A stretch of 64,000 nucleotides of DNA from Anaeromyces robustus (GCA_002104895.1 MCFG01000037.1:111001-175000), one strand, 5' to 3'; numbered from the stretch's first letter, positions 26,527 through 40,684 are shown. The notes: generated from the letters alone by a model not told the origin. A program made the numbers and translations.

Positions 26527-27283
26527 TTTATTGAAAATTTAACCAATAAATTATATATACATTTTTTATATATTATTATTATAAAAAATATTAATTCAAT
26601 GAATTTAAAATCTAATTACGTTACATAAAGATCAGTAATACTTGATGAAAACAATGAAGAGGTTTTAGATGAAGTTACTGTAGAAAGTGTTGTTGAAAAG
26701 TATACTAAAGAAACTTTAGAAAAAGAAAAATCACAATCAAATGAAATTGTAATTTATAATTCCAATATATTATATATATTCAAAGAAAAATTTATAAAAT
26801 TAATTTAATATTAACAATTATTATTACTATTATTACTATTTATATATTTATATTTTATTTATTCAAATTGAATTTTATTATCAAATTTCAATAGAATTTA
26901 CAAAATCTCGCACCAAAAAAACCAAATTGGGATTTAAAGAGAGATCTTGAAAAAAGACTTGAAAAACTTGAAAAGAAAACACAAATTTGTATAAATGAAA
27001 TAATTCGTATGATTAATATATATATTTTCTTTATATATAATTTATATATTTTTCTTTATATATAATTTATATAATTTTTTTTTTAATTCTGTAATTAACT
27101 TTTTTTTAAATTATTTATTATTATCAAATTATAAATTTTATTTTTTATTATTTAATTTTTATATTATACAATGACAAATTGTATAAACTATTAAATATTT
27201 TACCTATTTAATAAATAGGTGAACGTTTAAAAAATTCAGGAGATATATCATCAATGCCAACTACTGTAGAAGAAATGCGTTAA
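26294..27283 (+). CDS. cwf18: Spliceosome-associated protein cwf18 / CCDC12 homolog
   Basis: Four exons (26294-26400, 26631-26748, 26895-27006, 27219-27283) give 133 residues. Exon 1 encodes the basic N-terminal helix (AEKRKNNLLELRRKYK). The diagnostic block in exons 3-4, LAPKKPNWDLKRDLEKRLEK followed by KKTQICINEIIRERLKN (about residues 80-118), matches the conserved core of CCDC12/cwf18, including the W-D-L-K-R and I-R-E-R-L-K motifs. The intron 3 junction restores the Arg codon of RERLK, which supports the splice model. The family is a small coiled-coil component of the activated spliceosome (Cdc5/Prp19-associated). The length is near the usual 130-170 residues. It fits the intron-rich architecture seen in the window. 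It lies upstream of, and on the same strand as, the HAD phosphatase. Confidence 0.9.
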
Positions 27284-28006
27284 TTATATTGTACAATGGA
27301 TAACATATTCTTAAATCTTCCATTTATTTCTTTTTTTTTTTATTATTTTATTTGAAACTTATTTAACCGTATATATTTATTTTTTTTTTAATTTATCAAA
27401 TATTTAAAAAATTTCAAAAAAGAAATTATATATAAATATTCTATATATATTTTAATAACATTTTAATTTAATGAAAATTTTTTCATAATATAATTAAGAT
27501 AATCACAAATAATAGAAAAATAAATCATTTTTTAATAATTTAAATATTTAATGAAATTTATTATTTTATTTCATTTTATTTAATATCTTTTTTTTTTTTT
27601 TTTACTAAATCTATATATCAAAAAAAAAAAAAAAAAAAGGCTCTATATAATATAATAAAATAAGCAAATATAAACATAAATATTAATTATATTATAACTT
27701 TTCTAAATTATTTATATATAAACTACTCATATTATTTTTTAGTTTATATTTTTATATATTAAATATGGTTAATACTAACTAAAATAGTATTGACCATATT
27801 TTTTATATTTTAGTGTGTATAAATATATAACCTAATCATTAAAATAAAATAAAAAATTTAATTTATCACATTAAAATATTATATTTTTTTTTTCTTTTTT
27901 TTTTTAGTATTAAATACTATCAAAATAAAATTTAAATTTTTTATATAATAAAATAAAATACAAAATATATATATTTAAAAATTTTAATAAAGTAAGATAA
28001 AATAAA
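27284..28006. other. Intergenic DNA with a hairpin
   Basis: Holds T-tracts, an A-tract at about 27620-27640, a near-perfect 17-bp inverted repeat at 27761-27801, and the presumed promoter of the HAD gene. No other feature seen. Confidence 0.7.
27761..27801. repeat. 17-bp inverted repeat, one mismatch, 7-nt loop
   Basis: The left arm 27761-27777 and right arm 27785-27801 pair except for one position. It is distinctive because the arms contain GG/CC and are not pure A/T. It lies about 205 bp upstream of the HAD gene start. Function unknown. Confidence 0.85.
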
Positions 28007-28702
28007 ATGATAAATACAATTATATTTGATTTAGATGGTACATTAATTAATTCAATAAAAGATTTGGCTGAAGCTTGTAATCATGCTTTAACAATTTTAA
28101 ATTATCCAATCAGAGATATTGGTGAATATAATCAATTAGTTGGTAATGGTGTTATGAAATTATTTGAACGTTGTTTACCTGAAGGACATAAAACTCCAGA
28201 AAATATTGAACGTATGAAAATTGAATTTAGAAAATATTATGCAGATCATCTTTTAGATAATACATTACCATATGAAGGTATTAAAGAATTAATAGAAGCT
28301 TTTATAAAAGAAAATGAAAAAAGAAAATCAGAAGGAGCTTCAGAAAATGAACTTTATAAATTAGCTGTTGCTACTAACAAACCAAATAAAAATGCTCATA
28401 CACTAGTTAATAATTTTTTCCCAAATCAATTTGATGTTATTTATGGTGCAAGAGAAGGAATACCAACAAAACCATCACCAATAATTATTAATACTATACT
28501 TAAAGATTTAAATAGAGAAGCCAATTCTGCTGTTATGATTGGTGATTCTAATGTAGATATATTTACAGGACAAAATGCAGGTACTCGTACTATTGGTTGT
28601 ACATGGGGTTTTAGAGGAGAAGATGAACTTAAAAATGCAGGTGCTGAATATATTGCACATACTGCAATGGATATCTTCAATTTCATTAAACAAATGAATT
28701 AA
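28007..28702 (+). CDS. HAD-family phosphatase, phosphoglycolate phosphatase-like
   Basis: A single exon encoding 231 residues, the normal length for bacterial Gph-like enzymes. All four HAD motifs are in place: motif I FDLDGT with D8 nucleophile and D10; motif II Thr123 in AVATNKPN; motif III Lys155 in GIPTKPSP; motif IV GDSNVD with D180 and D184. An alpha-helical type-1 cap lies between residues 15 and 90. The GIPTKPSP segment and overall layout are those of bacterial phosphoglycolate or pyrophosphatase-type HADs. The reaction would be hydrolysis of a small phosphorylated metabolite (2-phosphoglycolate or similar); the substrate cannot be fixed from sequence. No targeting peptide is seen, so it is probably cytosolic. 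The lack of introns next to intron-bearing neighbours, together with the bacterial character, suggests horizontal acquisition from rumen bacteria. Confidence 0.9.
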   Translation: MINTIIFDLDGTLINSIKDLAEACNHALTILNYPIRDIGEYNQLVGNGVMKLFERCLPEGHKTPENIERMKIEFRKYYADHLLDNTLPYEGIKELIEAFIKENEKRKSEGASENELYKLAVATNKPNKNAHTLVNNFFPNQFDVIYGAREGIPTKPSPIIINTILKDLNREANSAVMIGDSNVDIFTGQNAGTRTIGCTWGFRGEDELKNAGAEYIAHTAMDIFNFIKQMN

Positions 28703-29278
28703 GAAATAAAAATAAGAAAATAAAAAAAATTCAGGCATACATACATATCTGAGCTTTGTCAAATGTAATATAAATATTGATTCCTTTAAATAAAAAAAAA
28801 AAAAAGAAAAGAAAAGAAAAAGGAAAAGAAATAAATCAATAGAAAAAAAATAAAAGTATTAATTATATAAAAAAATAATTTTATATAATTGTAATTTTAA
28901 ATATTATATATATATATATATATTTAAAAAAATCTAGTCAAAATTAATATTTATTAATAAACTCATAAATAATAAAATAGATAATAAAAAACTTTACAAA
29001 TAAACTTACTAAAATAATTAAATATAAAATAAAATAAAATAAAATAAATAATTGTAATAATAATTATTTATAAATAGTTTTTTTTTTTTTTTTTTTTTTT
29101 TTTTATAGTAGATTAATAATAATTCTATATAATTATATATATTATTAAATAACAATAAAGTAATAAAAAAAATTGAAAAAAAATTTATTTTAATTATGAT
29201 ATTTATGTAATTTATATAATTAATATAAAAATGAAAATTAATTAAAGATAAATAAAAATTCTAGTTCTAGTATTACAG
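28703..29278. other. Intergenic DNA, no gene seen
   Basis: AAAAG runs directly after the HAD stop codon, a long T-tract (about 29079-29104) and AAAT repeats. Confidence 0.65.
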
Positions 29279-29766
29279 CTATTCTTAATAATGATTTTTT
29301 GTTTAAGTTATTGTTGAAATGCTTTTTATCATTCTTCCAATTAATCGTAGGTATATTAATGTTGTAATGCAATTTCGAAAAAATTGGTACTAGTGAAAAT
29401 GATGTTATGATTCAAATTGTTTTTATATAGGTATTGCTATTTTTATTCAACATAATCTTACCTTTTGTTGGTACTTTCACTGTTGAAAAACTTGGACATA
29501 AATCATTATTTATGGGTATTGATATAATTATTCTTACTATTCTCATGTTTCTGTAATGTATATAATTTAACTACTCTTATTTTCGTTATTATTTATATTT
29601 TTGCTTTCATAATACCATGAGATCCAATTTGTTGAGTACTTATTTCTAAAATCTTTCCAAATACTATTAAAACTAATAATCTTTCTATTGCTTGCCGTTC
29701 AATGGATTTTTAACTCTAATGTCTCTACAACCTTCCCGTACATCTCTGATTTAAGTATTGATATGG
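29279..29766 (+). pseudogene. Decayed MFS sugar-transporter fragment
   Basis: Broken frames spell the second half of a sugar porter (PF00083). CFLSFFQLIVGILML, then a stop, then NFEKIGTSENDVMIQIVF resembles the TM7 segment. After a frame change, NIILPFVGTFTVEKLGHKS then LFMGIDIIILTILMFL matches TM8-TM9 with the family's D/E-x-x-G-R/H-K motif. Further on, EIFP-like KIFPNTIKTNNLSIA and a VQWIF patch match the TM10 region. At least two stops and two or more frame shifts separate these pieces, and no start is present. Base composition is less AT-rich than the surroundings. It is a dead remnant of a transporter gene of a type abundant in cellulolytic fungi. Confidence 0.7.
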
Positions 29767-31085
29767 TATAACAATATTTTATAATTATTAATTTGATTTG
29801 AATCTTTATTTTAAAATAACATTTTTGATAAATTAAAAATTCATTTATTAATAAAATTATATGTCTTTTAGTTTTTAGTATAATAAAGTTAAATCAAACC
29901 ATATAATTATAAAAAATTCATACTGATTTTCAAGTATACTAATTTAATATATATATTACAATATAAATAATATATAGTACCATAGAAATAATATATGTAC
30001 AAAATTTATATATTATATATAAGTAAATTATTTTAAATATTTTTAATAATACAAAACAAAATAAAAAATAAATAAATAAATAAATTTATTTTAATAAAAA
30101 GTTAATATGCTATATTATTCCATTATCGATTATATATAATTTTATTAATAAGATTGAAATTCACAAAAAATACAGAATTTAATAAATATCAAAAAATGTA
30201 AATTTTAATTAAATAATATTGAATTAATAATTATTAAAATTTAAAATTGGAAAATTACATTTTAAATTAAATCAAAATTGGAAAATTGGAGAATTTAAAA
30301 AATCTAAATTGAGAAAAATAAAAAAAGAGAAAGACACTTTTAAATTGTTAAGAAAAAAAGAAAAAATTAAAATTGTAAATATTAAATTTCAATTATACTT
30401 ATTTTTAAAAAATAATAAATCATAAACATTCAATTAGAATAATAATTATAGTTATTATTATATTTATATTCAATAAATTAATAAAAGAGAATCTAATCAA
30501 TTAATTATAAGAATGAGTTTTTCAAGAAAACTATTTAATATAGAATTATTATAATTATAATTATTTAATATTTTTATTATACTTTTTTGTTATCTAAATA
30601 ATGATGAATAATTATTTATTATTTTGATATTATATATTAAGAATGACATTATAAAGTAGTGGTATTATACATACATAAAATAAAAAAATAAAAATATAAA
30701 AGTGTAAAAGAAACCTATTAGTATTTATTGTATAATACTTAGATAATTAAAAATTATATATACATAGATAAAACATTAATGATAATCCTGTTAGTAATAT
30801 TATTCAACATTATATTAATGTTTTTTTCAATCAATTAATACTTCTTTTTATTTTTTTGTCTGTTTTTATTTTAATTATCATCTCTATTTCTATTTTTATT
30901 TTGTTAAAATATAACTTTTCTATTTTCTGTTACATTAAATTACTCATAGAATATGCTAATAAAAATAATAGTATTTTAGATATCAAGTATTAAAAGTAAA
31001 ACTATGGCTAGAGTTGCCTTGTTAAGAAATACCAACTTTATTCAATAGAGTATTTTCTAAACAGAAATATAAATATACTAGATAG
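29767..31085. other. Intergenic DNA, no gene seen
   Basis: A/T-rich sequence with short direct repeats (AAATTGGAAAATT near 30245-30290). It may contain further unrecognisable decayed coding sequence toward 30780-31085. Confidence 0.55.
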
Positions 31086-31830
31086 TAATTATTACACTTG
31101 AATCTGCACTTTTTGAAGGAATTGGAATTACAATTATTAAAAATATTTTTCTTATTAATTCTAATGCTTCACAGATTGAAATTGATAATGTTATTCAATT
31201 TAATAATGTTCATGATTTCATTATAAAGTGTTTTAATGGTCTATAAAACTTGAATTTTTAATAATGATAGTTATTATGATAATAATAATGATTATTATAA
31301 TAATGATAAAGGTAGTAACGTTCATCTTAGTAATAATTAAAAATAATTAATTTGTATTGCTTATATTATTAATGAAGCTTTTATTCAATTTAGAATCACT
31401 AAAAAAAAAGAGATGAAAATGAAATCATTGATAAATCGAGTAATTTGGAATATTTTGACTCAAAAAAATTTTACTAACATTAATGTTACTTTATATGACT
31501 TTAAATCAGAACAATCAGAACAATTAATAAAAATGACATTAAATCTTATAAGGATAAATCTAATAGAGTTAATATTAAATTTTTATTTATTAAAACTATA
31601 TTTAATATCTCTTCAGAGTATGAAATAAACAAAAATATTAATTCAAATAGCAATAAATATTTTTTTTTTAAAGAAAACTTATTATTTTTTATAATAATTT
31701 TTTTTTTTGACTTTACTAATATTTTGGGTATTAGAAGTTTTATTTTACTTTGTGTTACCAATGTCAGTATGATTTATGCTAGCATTATTAATGAAATTTA
31801 TAATATATTAAAACTGCAAATTTAATTTTT
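31086..31830 (+). pseudogene. Broken coding relic, possible extracellular beta-helix/receptor-like gene
   Basis: Non-random coding stretches appear in alternating frames: LESALFEGIGITIIKNIF then INSNASQIEIDNVIQFNNV near 31096-31220, VIWNILTQKNFTNINVTLYD around 31440-31500, and after a frame change FIKTIFNISSEYEINKNI near 31580-31640. A hydrophobic segment (FTNILGIRSFILLCVTN) lies near 31710-31765. The first part has the I-x-N-x-x-F-x-N-N rhythm of right-handed beta-helix repeats. Several stops and shifts make it non-functional. The family assignment is tentative. Confidence 0.45.
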
Positions 31831-32792
31831 AACCATTTCAATTTAAATATAAAAAATATGTTTTATACAATTTCATATACTATTTAATTACATTGTTTTG
31901 ATATTTATCAGAAATTAAATAAATAATTTAATAAAATAAAAAATATAAACGAAATATCACTATTAGTATACTTTATAAATTATAAATGTGGTTTTTGTTT
32001 CTTTGAAGAAGTAAAATAAAATATAATAAATAAAATAAAAAAAAAAAAAAAAAACTAATAAAAATATGTAATATTTTTAAATTTTACATTTTAAATAATT
32101 TTTACATAAATTTTTTACTCAAAAATTTATGTAAAAACAATATAATAAATAATAAGCTACTAAGCATATTATCTTTTTAAATTTAATATTATTCTAATAT
32201 CAATTATGAATACAATGACTTTAAATTACGATAATTAAAATAAAGGAAAGAAATAAAAAAAAAAAATCTATAAAAATTTTTATTTTAAGAAACTATTATT
32301 ACTTTTTTTTTACAATAGTATCTTTTATTATTTAAATATTTAAATTATTACATATATAGTATTTAATTATGTTTATATATTATTGTTTTCAATTTTATGA
32401 ATTCTATTTATCTATTTTTAAAGATAAGAAAAATCTATATTTTTTATGGATTGAAATTAATAATTATTTATGTTGGTTTTATGTTGAGTATATATAATGA
32501 AATTCAATTTAATTGAATCTTAATTAATTTTAAATTATAATTATAAATAAAAATGTTTTTTTCTTTACATTTTAATTTTTTGTATAAACAAAATTTATGT
32601 TTAAGCAATGAATTATTATAATATAATGAATTTTAATAAAAAAATTCATTATATTATATAATAATTTATTATTATCAATTAAAAATGTATTAAATTAATT
32701 TTAAATTTTGAATAACAAAGTGAATGACAAATTCTAATTATATATATTTTGTTTTATGTTATTTATTATACAAGATTAAAAAAAATTATATT
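31831..32792. other. Intergenic DNA with hairpins
   Basis: Contains a perfect inverted repeat at 32099-32137 and an imperfect one at about 32610-32675, both downstream of the minus-strand DUF3245-like gene. No coding signal. Confidence 0.65.
32099..32137. repeat. Perfect 17-bp inverted repeat with 5-nt loop
   Basis: The arms 32099-32115 and 32121-32137 are exactly complementary around a TACTC loop, forming a strong hairpin for such AT-rich DNA. It is about 650 bp beyond the stop of the minus-strand gene, too far for an obvious mRNA 3'-end signal. Confidence 0.9.
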
Positions 32793-33763
32793 CTAAACAA
32801 TAGTTTTTGGAACATTTTTTCTTTTTGGCTTTTTACTTTTTGATAAATACATAGATAATATATCATTTTGATTTTTTGCTTTTGATTTATTATCATTATT
32901 ATTAATTTTTGTTTTTGCTTTTGACATATTTAAATTAGCAAATTTACTATCTTCTTGATAAATACCTATATATTATAAATAATTAAAATAATAATTATGA
33001 TAATAAAAATATAATATAATAGTAAATTTATTAATTTTTTATATTAATTCATATTTATATTTAATTATTTAAAATACTTTTTTTTTTTAAAAAAAAAATA
33101 TGTATATATATTATAAAAAAAAATATATATATATATAATTCCAATTAACTTACTATCCATTTCCTTCTTCTTCTTTTTAGCACGTTCTTCATTTTCTTTT
33201 TTCAATTGTTCTTCCTGTGATAAATGTCTTTTATTACCTTTAATTAATTTTTCTTTATATTTCTTTTCAAATATTCCTTGATTAATTTTTTCTGCTTGAT
33301 TTTGACTTAAGAATTTCGCGCCAAGACCTAATCTAATAAATATAAATTTTAATTTAAATAATAAATAATAAATAATAATAATAATAATTAGTTTTTTTTT
33401 TTATTATAATATAAAAATAAATTTAATTTTACTTTTATTTTTAATTTAATTCTTTCAATAAAAAAATATATATATATATATATATCATTTGATAATTTTT
33501 TTCAATTATTATTATATTATATTATATTATATTATATTATATTATATTATAAATTACCTTGGTGGTCTTCCTACTATATTTGTATTATTATCTTCATTAT
33601 CACTTTCAATATCTGGTAACCAACTTGAAATTAAACTTCTCGCTATACCTACAGAAGTATCCAATTGAGTTTTTAATACTTCTAAATCTTGAACTTCTTC
33701 TTCTTCTTTCTCGTTTTTATCTTCTTTTTTTTCTTCTTTTTTTATCTCTTCTTTATTACTCAT
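32793..33763 (-). CDS. Small basic protein resembling fungal DUF3245 family
   Basis: Three exons (33558-33763, 33154-33332, 32793-32965) give 185 residues. The N-terminus is Lys/Glu-rich coiled-coil-like sequence. A core (about residues 28-90) has LDTSVGIARSLISSWLPDIE followed, across intron 1, by VGRPPRLGLGAKFLSQ. The rest is highly basic (RAKKKKKEMD, KSKKPKRKNVPK) and looks nuclear or nucleolar. The SLISSWLP helix plus the R-L-G-L-G-A-K-F motif is what I associate with the uncharacterised fungal DUF3245 family. I am only moderately sure of that, and no function is assigned. Both splice junctions restore the frame, and intron 1 joins within the conserved Arg codon before LGLGAKF. It is divergent from the YPI1 gene with a 1.2-kb spacer. 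Confidence 0.75.
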
Positions 33764-34931
33764 TATTAAAAATTTTTTTATATAGATAAATATATAAATT
33801 TAAAAATAAAAGAGAAAATATATATATATATAAATGATATATATATTTTATAACTATTCTATAAAAATCTTGAAAAGTACAATAAAGAAAGTATTTTTTT
33901 TTTTTTTAAAAAAAAAAAAAAGAATTAATTTAATAAATCAAATAATATTATTGGTTGTTTTTATTTTTTCTATTTTATTAATATTTTTAATATATAAAAA
34001 AAAATAATTTATACACTTTTTTTATTAGCATTTATTTAAATTTTAAAATGAAATCTTTATTATAAATATTTATTGAAAAAAAAAAAAAAAGTTTCTTAAA
34101 ATTTATTTAATAATAAAAAATTAAAAATGAATAATAATATTATTATTATCGAAAAAGAATTTATGCATGTATATTTTTTTTATGAGGTGTTTTTTATATT
34201 AACTTTCTTATTATACTTTAATTCCAATTTCCTTACTTCTCTATAATGCTGCTATTATTTATTAATAAACGTTTATTTATTTGTTATTTACTCATTTATT
34301 TATTTAGTTAGTTATTTATTCATTTATTTAATTATTTAGTTATTTGTAAGTTTATTTGTTTATTTATTTATATTTAATTATTTTTTTTAATTATAATAAA
34401 TTTTAATTATAGTAATTGTATATTATTTTTATAATTAAAATAATAATTATAAGTTAATTTTTTTATATTTTTTAAAAACAAATTTTATTAAAAAATTTTT
34501 AATTTATAAATTTCTTTTTTTAATATTATATTAAATTTTAATTTTTAATAATATTTAAAAATAAAAAAAAATAAAAAATAAAAAATTAAAAAAATATAGT
34601 ATTATATATAATATAAAAAAAACTAGAATTGACAAAAATCAAATTTAATTTTTTTTTTTTTTAATGGGTTTTTATAAAGAAAAAAATATAAATAAATTAC
34701 AATCTATAATAGATAAATGAATAAATAAATAAATAAATAACAATCAATTATTATTATAAATAATATATTATCAAATAGTATTTTGAAATATATCTTCAAA
34801 AATTTTATTTCAATTAGTATTTTTAACCATTTAGTTTTTAAAAGGAAAATTTCATTTATTGAGAAATTTCATATATTTTATTTTGAATACATATATATAT
34901 CTATTTTTAAAAAATAACAAACAAAAAAAAA
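33764..34931. other. Divergent intergenic/promoter region
   Basis: Between the DUF3245-like gene and the phosphatase-inhibitor gene. TTTA/TTAGTTA repeats at about 34255-34380 and A/T tracts. No further gene seen. Confidence 0.7.
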
Positions 34932-35406
34932 ATGGCAGAAGAAATTCCATTACAAAGTCCAACAATAACAGAAACTATGGTTATTGAGGAACAATCTACA
35001 ACAAATGAAAGTCCAGTTGCAGGAACATTAATTTTACATGGAGATGATAGTGATGAAAGACATGTTCGTTGGTCTAATGAAACTATTGATAATGAAAATA
35101 TGGGAAAGAAGAAATCAAAAAGTATTTTTTTAATTATATATATATATAAATATCAAAAAAAAAAAAAAAATAGGGGAAAATAAATATACATTTTAATTTC
35201 AAAAATTGCATTTCATAATAAAATTTCAAATTAGAATTAAATTTTATTTTTTTTTTTTTTTGAAATAATAATTTATTATATATAATATATTATTTATTTT
35301 ATACTGTTTTATTACATTTAATAGATAAAACATTAATATTTATTTAATTTTTTTATAAAAATTATTAATAATTAATGTTAATATATATATTTATATATAT
35401 TTCATC

Positions 35407-35438
<32 letters not shown>

Positions 35439-35615
35439 ATAGTATGCTGTATATACCATAAACCAAGATCATTTGATGATTCTTCGTCTGATTCAAGTTC
35501 AAGTTCAAGTTCTGATGATGATGATAAACCTAATGCTTATGAACGACAACCAAATTATAATAAGAAAAAGTCACATAAAAGAGAGAAAAAAGGAGGATGT
35601 TGTCATCGTAGTTAA
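34932..35615 (+). CDS. YPI1: Type-1 protein phosphatase inhibitor (YPI1 / PPP1R11 family)
   Basis: Two exons (34932-35121 and 35443-35615) give 120 residues. The PP1-binding segment HVRWSNETIDNENMGKKKSK (residues 44-63) and the Cys-containing block ICCIYHKPRSFDDSS (64-78) are the two hallmarks of this family. The intron falls between them, and the phase-1 join restores an Ile codon. A Ser/Asp-rich stretch and a basic Cys-ended tail (GGCCHR) follow. Family members are small, heat-stable, largely unstructured regulators that bind the PP1 catalytic subunit (Glc7 in yeast), act in the nucleus and influence glycogen metabolism and the cell cycle. The length is typical (about 110-150 residues). The start is the first ATG after a long A-tract leader. 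Confidence 0.92.
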
Positions 35616-37425
35616 ATAACAATAATTACATAAATAATTTTTTATATTTATTCATATATTAATATTTTATTACATAAAATATATATATAACTTTAGTATT
35701 ATTATAGAGTTATAATACTTTTCATTATAATTGATTTATCTGAAACTAAATAAAAAATTATCTATATCTATAATATTTTATTATTTATAATAACTAGTTT
35801 GTATAAATATAAATGAGAAAATATTCTTATTTCAAAAAAAAAAAAAAAAAAAAGCTATATTTTTTATTAAAAATTGTAATATATTTAAAATTATTTAAAA
35901 AACTAATAGTATTTGCTATTAAAATATCTTATCATAAATAAATGATTTATTAATAATAATAAATATTTATTTTATAGAAAAATTTAGTTAAAAAACTATA
36001 TTGTATTAATTGTTTTTAGTAATTTTTTAAAACTGAAATAATAGAACAAGAATAATTATTTAGTTACTATGATATTTTTATTTTTTTTTTAAATACATTT
36101 ATTCATTTTAAAAATTTTAAAGTTTGTGGAATTTTTTTTTTATATAAATTTTTATACAGAAATAATTTTTATAATAATAATAATGATAATGATTGATAAT
36201 AATGATTATAAAAAAATTTTTAAATTATAGTTAATTATTTAAATTGTATAAAATCATATGAAGAAAATGGTCTATTATTTTTTTAATAAAAATAATAATA
36301 AAAGTAAAGAATAAAAATAAAAATAAAAATAAAAATAAAAATAAAAATAAAAATAAAAATAAGAATAAGAATTAATATTATATACTATTATATAATTAAA
36401 AAAAAAAAAAAGAATTATTTGATATTTCTATTCATTATTAATTATATCTATTATATAAATTATTTATCCTCTTTTTTATTATAAATAAATGAATTGAAAA
36501 TCATGATCTTTTTTTTTTTAATATAAATTAAATAAATAAATATATAATTATAAATATTTATTTTATTATTTCATATTATTATTATTAATTAAAAAAATTT
36601 TATTATTATTATTTATTAAATATAAAAATAAAAAGTTTAATTAATAATTATTTTTATTAACAAATTGGACTTATTAATTAATTAATAAAATTTATTTAAT
36701 TATTCATTTATTTATTCATCTATTATTAAAAATTTTTTTATCTAAATAATAAGACATAATAAATTAAAGTTAGAATTTATTCTAAATAATACTTTTTTAT
36801 AAAAAAATATTAGAAAAAAAAAAAAAAAAAAAAAAAGATATATAAAATAACAATAAAAATAAAAATGAAATAAAAATAACAACATTAAAAAAAAAAGATA
36901 AAAATCTTAAAAAAATTCTTCATAATTAAAAATGATTATATAATAATGATATGATATCAATATTATTTTAATAATAATAGAGAATAATCATTTTAACCAT
37001 TTATTTATTTAAATGAAATTTTAATAGATAGAAAAAGAGATAAATATAATAAAAAAAATTATATATGTATTTAAAATTATAGAGTTTAAATAAAATTATA
37101 TTAAACAATAATTAATAAAAAATTATTTCTTAATAATAATTATTTAATAATAATAATAATAATAATAATAACAGTTAAAAGCAATAAAAAAATAGAAAAA
37201 AAAAAAAAAAAAAGAAAAAGGATACCATAATATATCGAATATATATAGTATATTTATAATTGATGAATTTAACATTTATAATAAATAATTATATATATTT
37301 ATAAACACAAGAAAAAAGATAATTAATAATTCAAATAATTTATTAAATCAATTAATTTAATAATTAATTATAATAATTACAGTAATAATAATAATAATAA
37401 TAATAATAAGTATCAATAAATAAAA
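35616..37425. other. Intergenic DNA, no gene seen
   Basis: Long A-tracts (35836-35853, 36814-36836, 37199-37214), an AAAAT pentanucleotide run at about 36311-36360, AAT runs at 37150 and 37386. It contains the presumed promoter of the PQ-loop gene. Confidence 0.7.
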
Positions 37426-39259
<1,834 letters not shown>

Positions 39260-39584
39260 ACACATAAATTAATATAATATTATTACTTTAAAAAACAAAA
39301 ACAAAAAAAAAAAAAAAAAAAAAAAAAAGCATAATATAATAAATTATATTTATTATTTAATACAATATCACATTAATATATTCTACTCTAATTATTTAAT
39401 CATATTTAAATATATATATAAAATAAACATAATATAATATAATATAATATAATATAATATAATATAATATAATATATTTATCTTTTTATAAAATAAAATA
39501 AATAATAAAAGATAAAAGATAATAATCCAAATTAAAACTAAAATAGTTAAAAAAAAAATGTAAATAAAGCAAAATATAATAAAA

Positions 39585-39619
<35 letters not shown>

Positions 39620-40684
39620 AATAAAATAAAATAAAAAAATAAAAAATAAAAAATAAAAGAAATAAATAAAAATAAAAAGGTACAAAAGCTTTTTTTTTTT
39701 TTTTTTTTTTGTTTTTCTTATTGTGGTTATTATTGTTATTGTAATAGTACAAACATAAAGTGATTTATATTATATTATTTTATTTTATTTTATTTTATTT
39801 TATTTAACGTATTTATTGCTATTATTATTATTTTTTAACTATAGATATATTCATTATTAATGAATCATTTTTTTTATTACAATTTTATTTATTTATTTAT
39901 TAAAATCTTAAAATAAATTAATAGATAATTTTAAAAAAAAAAGAAAGAAATAAAAAAAGAAAGAAATAATAAATATTTAAATATTTATTATATAATAATA
40001 TTATTAATTATTATATATAATATTATTATATAATTAGTGGTGGAAAAAAATAAAATAAAAAAATAGTATAATTGATTTTACTAAACTACATTTCATAAAA
40101 CTTAAAAATTCTATTATCTTCTACATAAATTTAAAATATATATATAGGAAAAAAAAAATGAATAAAAAATAAAATAGAAAATTGTAAGGAAAAAAAAATC
40201 AGTATTAAATATATATCACAAATTTTGATATATTTATTTGTGACGTTAGCGTTATTATTATTATTATTATTATTATTGTTATGATTATGATTATGATTAT
40301 TTAAAGGTAATAATAATATTTTTTATAACAAATTGCAAACAGGGTTTATATATACAATAGGTGTATTATTATTATTATTTTTCAAATGATATTTTTATAT
40401 TATTTTTTGACTCTAAATATGTAATGTACAGATAAAATAAAAAAAAAAAAAAAAAAAAAAAAGTTAAATGTTTAATAAATATAAAATGAATTATGAATTA
40501 TAATAATTTTTTTCTTTGTAGAAATTGAAAATAAAACATAAATTTATAATATTTGTAGAAATAAATGAACATAAAAAAAAAAAAAAAAGGATAATAATAT
40601 CATGTAATAAACAAATATATATATATATATATAAAATAAAATAATATAAAGAAATAAATAATTAATTAATTAATTAATTAAAGT
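39260..40684. other. Convergent intergenic region, no gene seen
   Basis: Between the stops of the PQ-loop gene and the coiled-coil gene. A-tracts (39307-39328, 39587-39617, 40440-40462), an ATAAT run at 39425-39475, a T-tract at 39690-39710, and an AAAGAAAG motif at about 39945-39965. A short ATT/ATG run near 40255-40305 does not extend into a credible frame. Confidence 0.65.
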
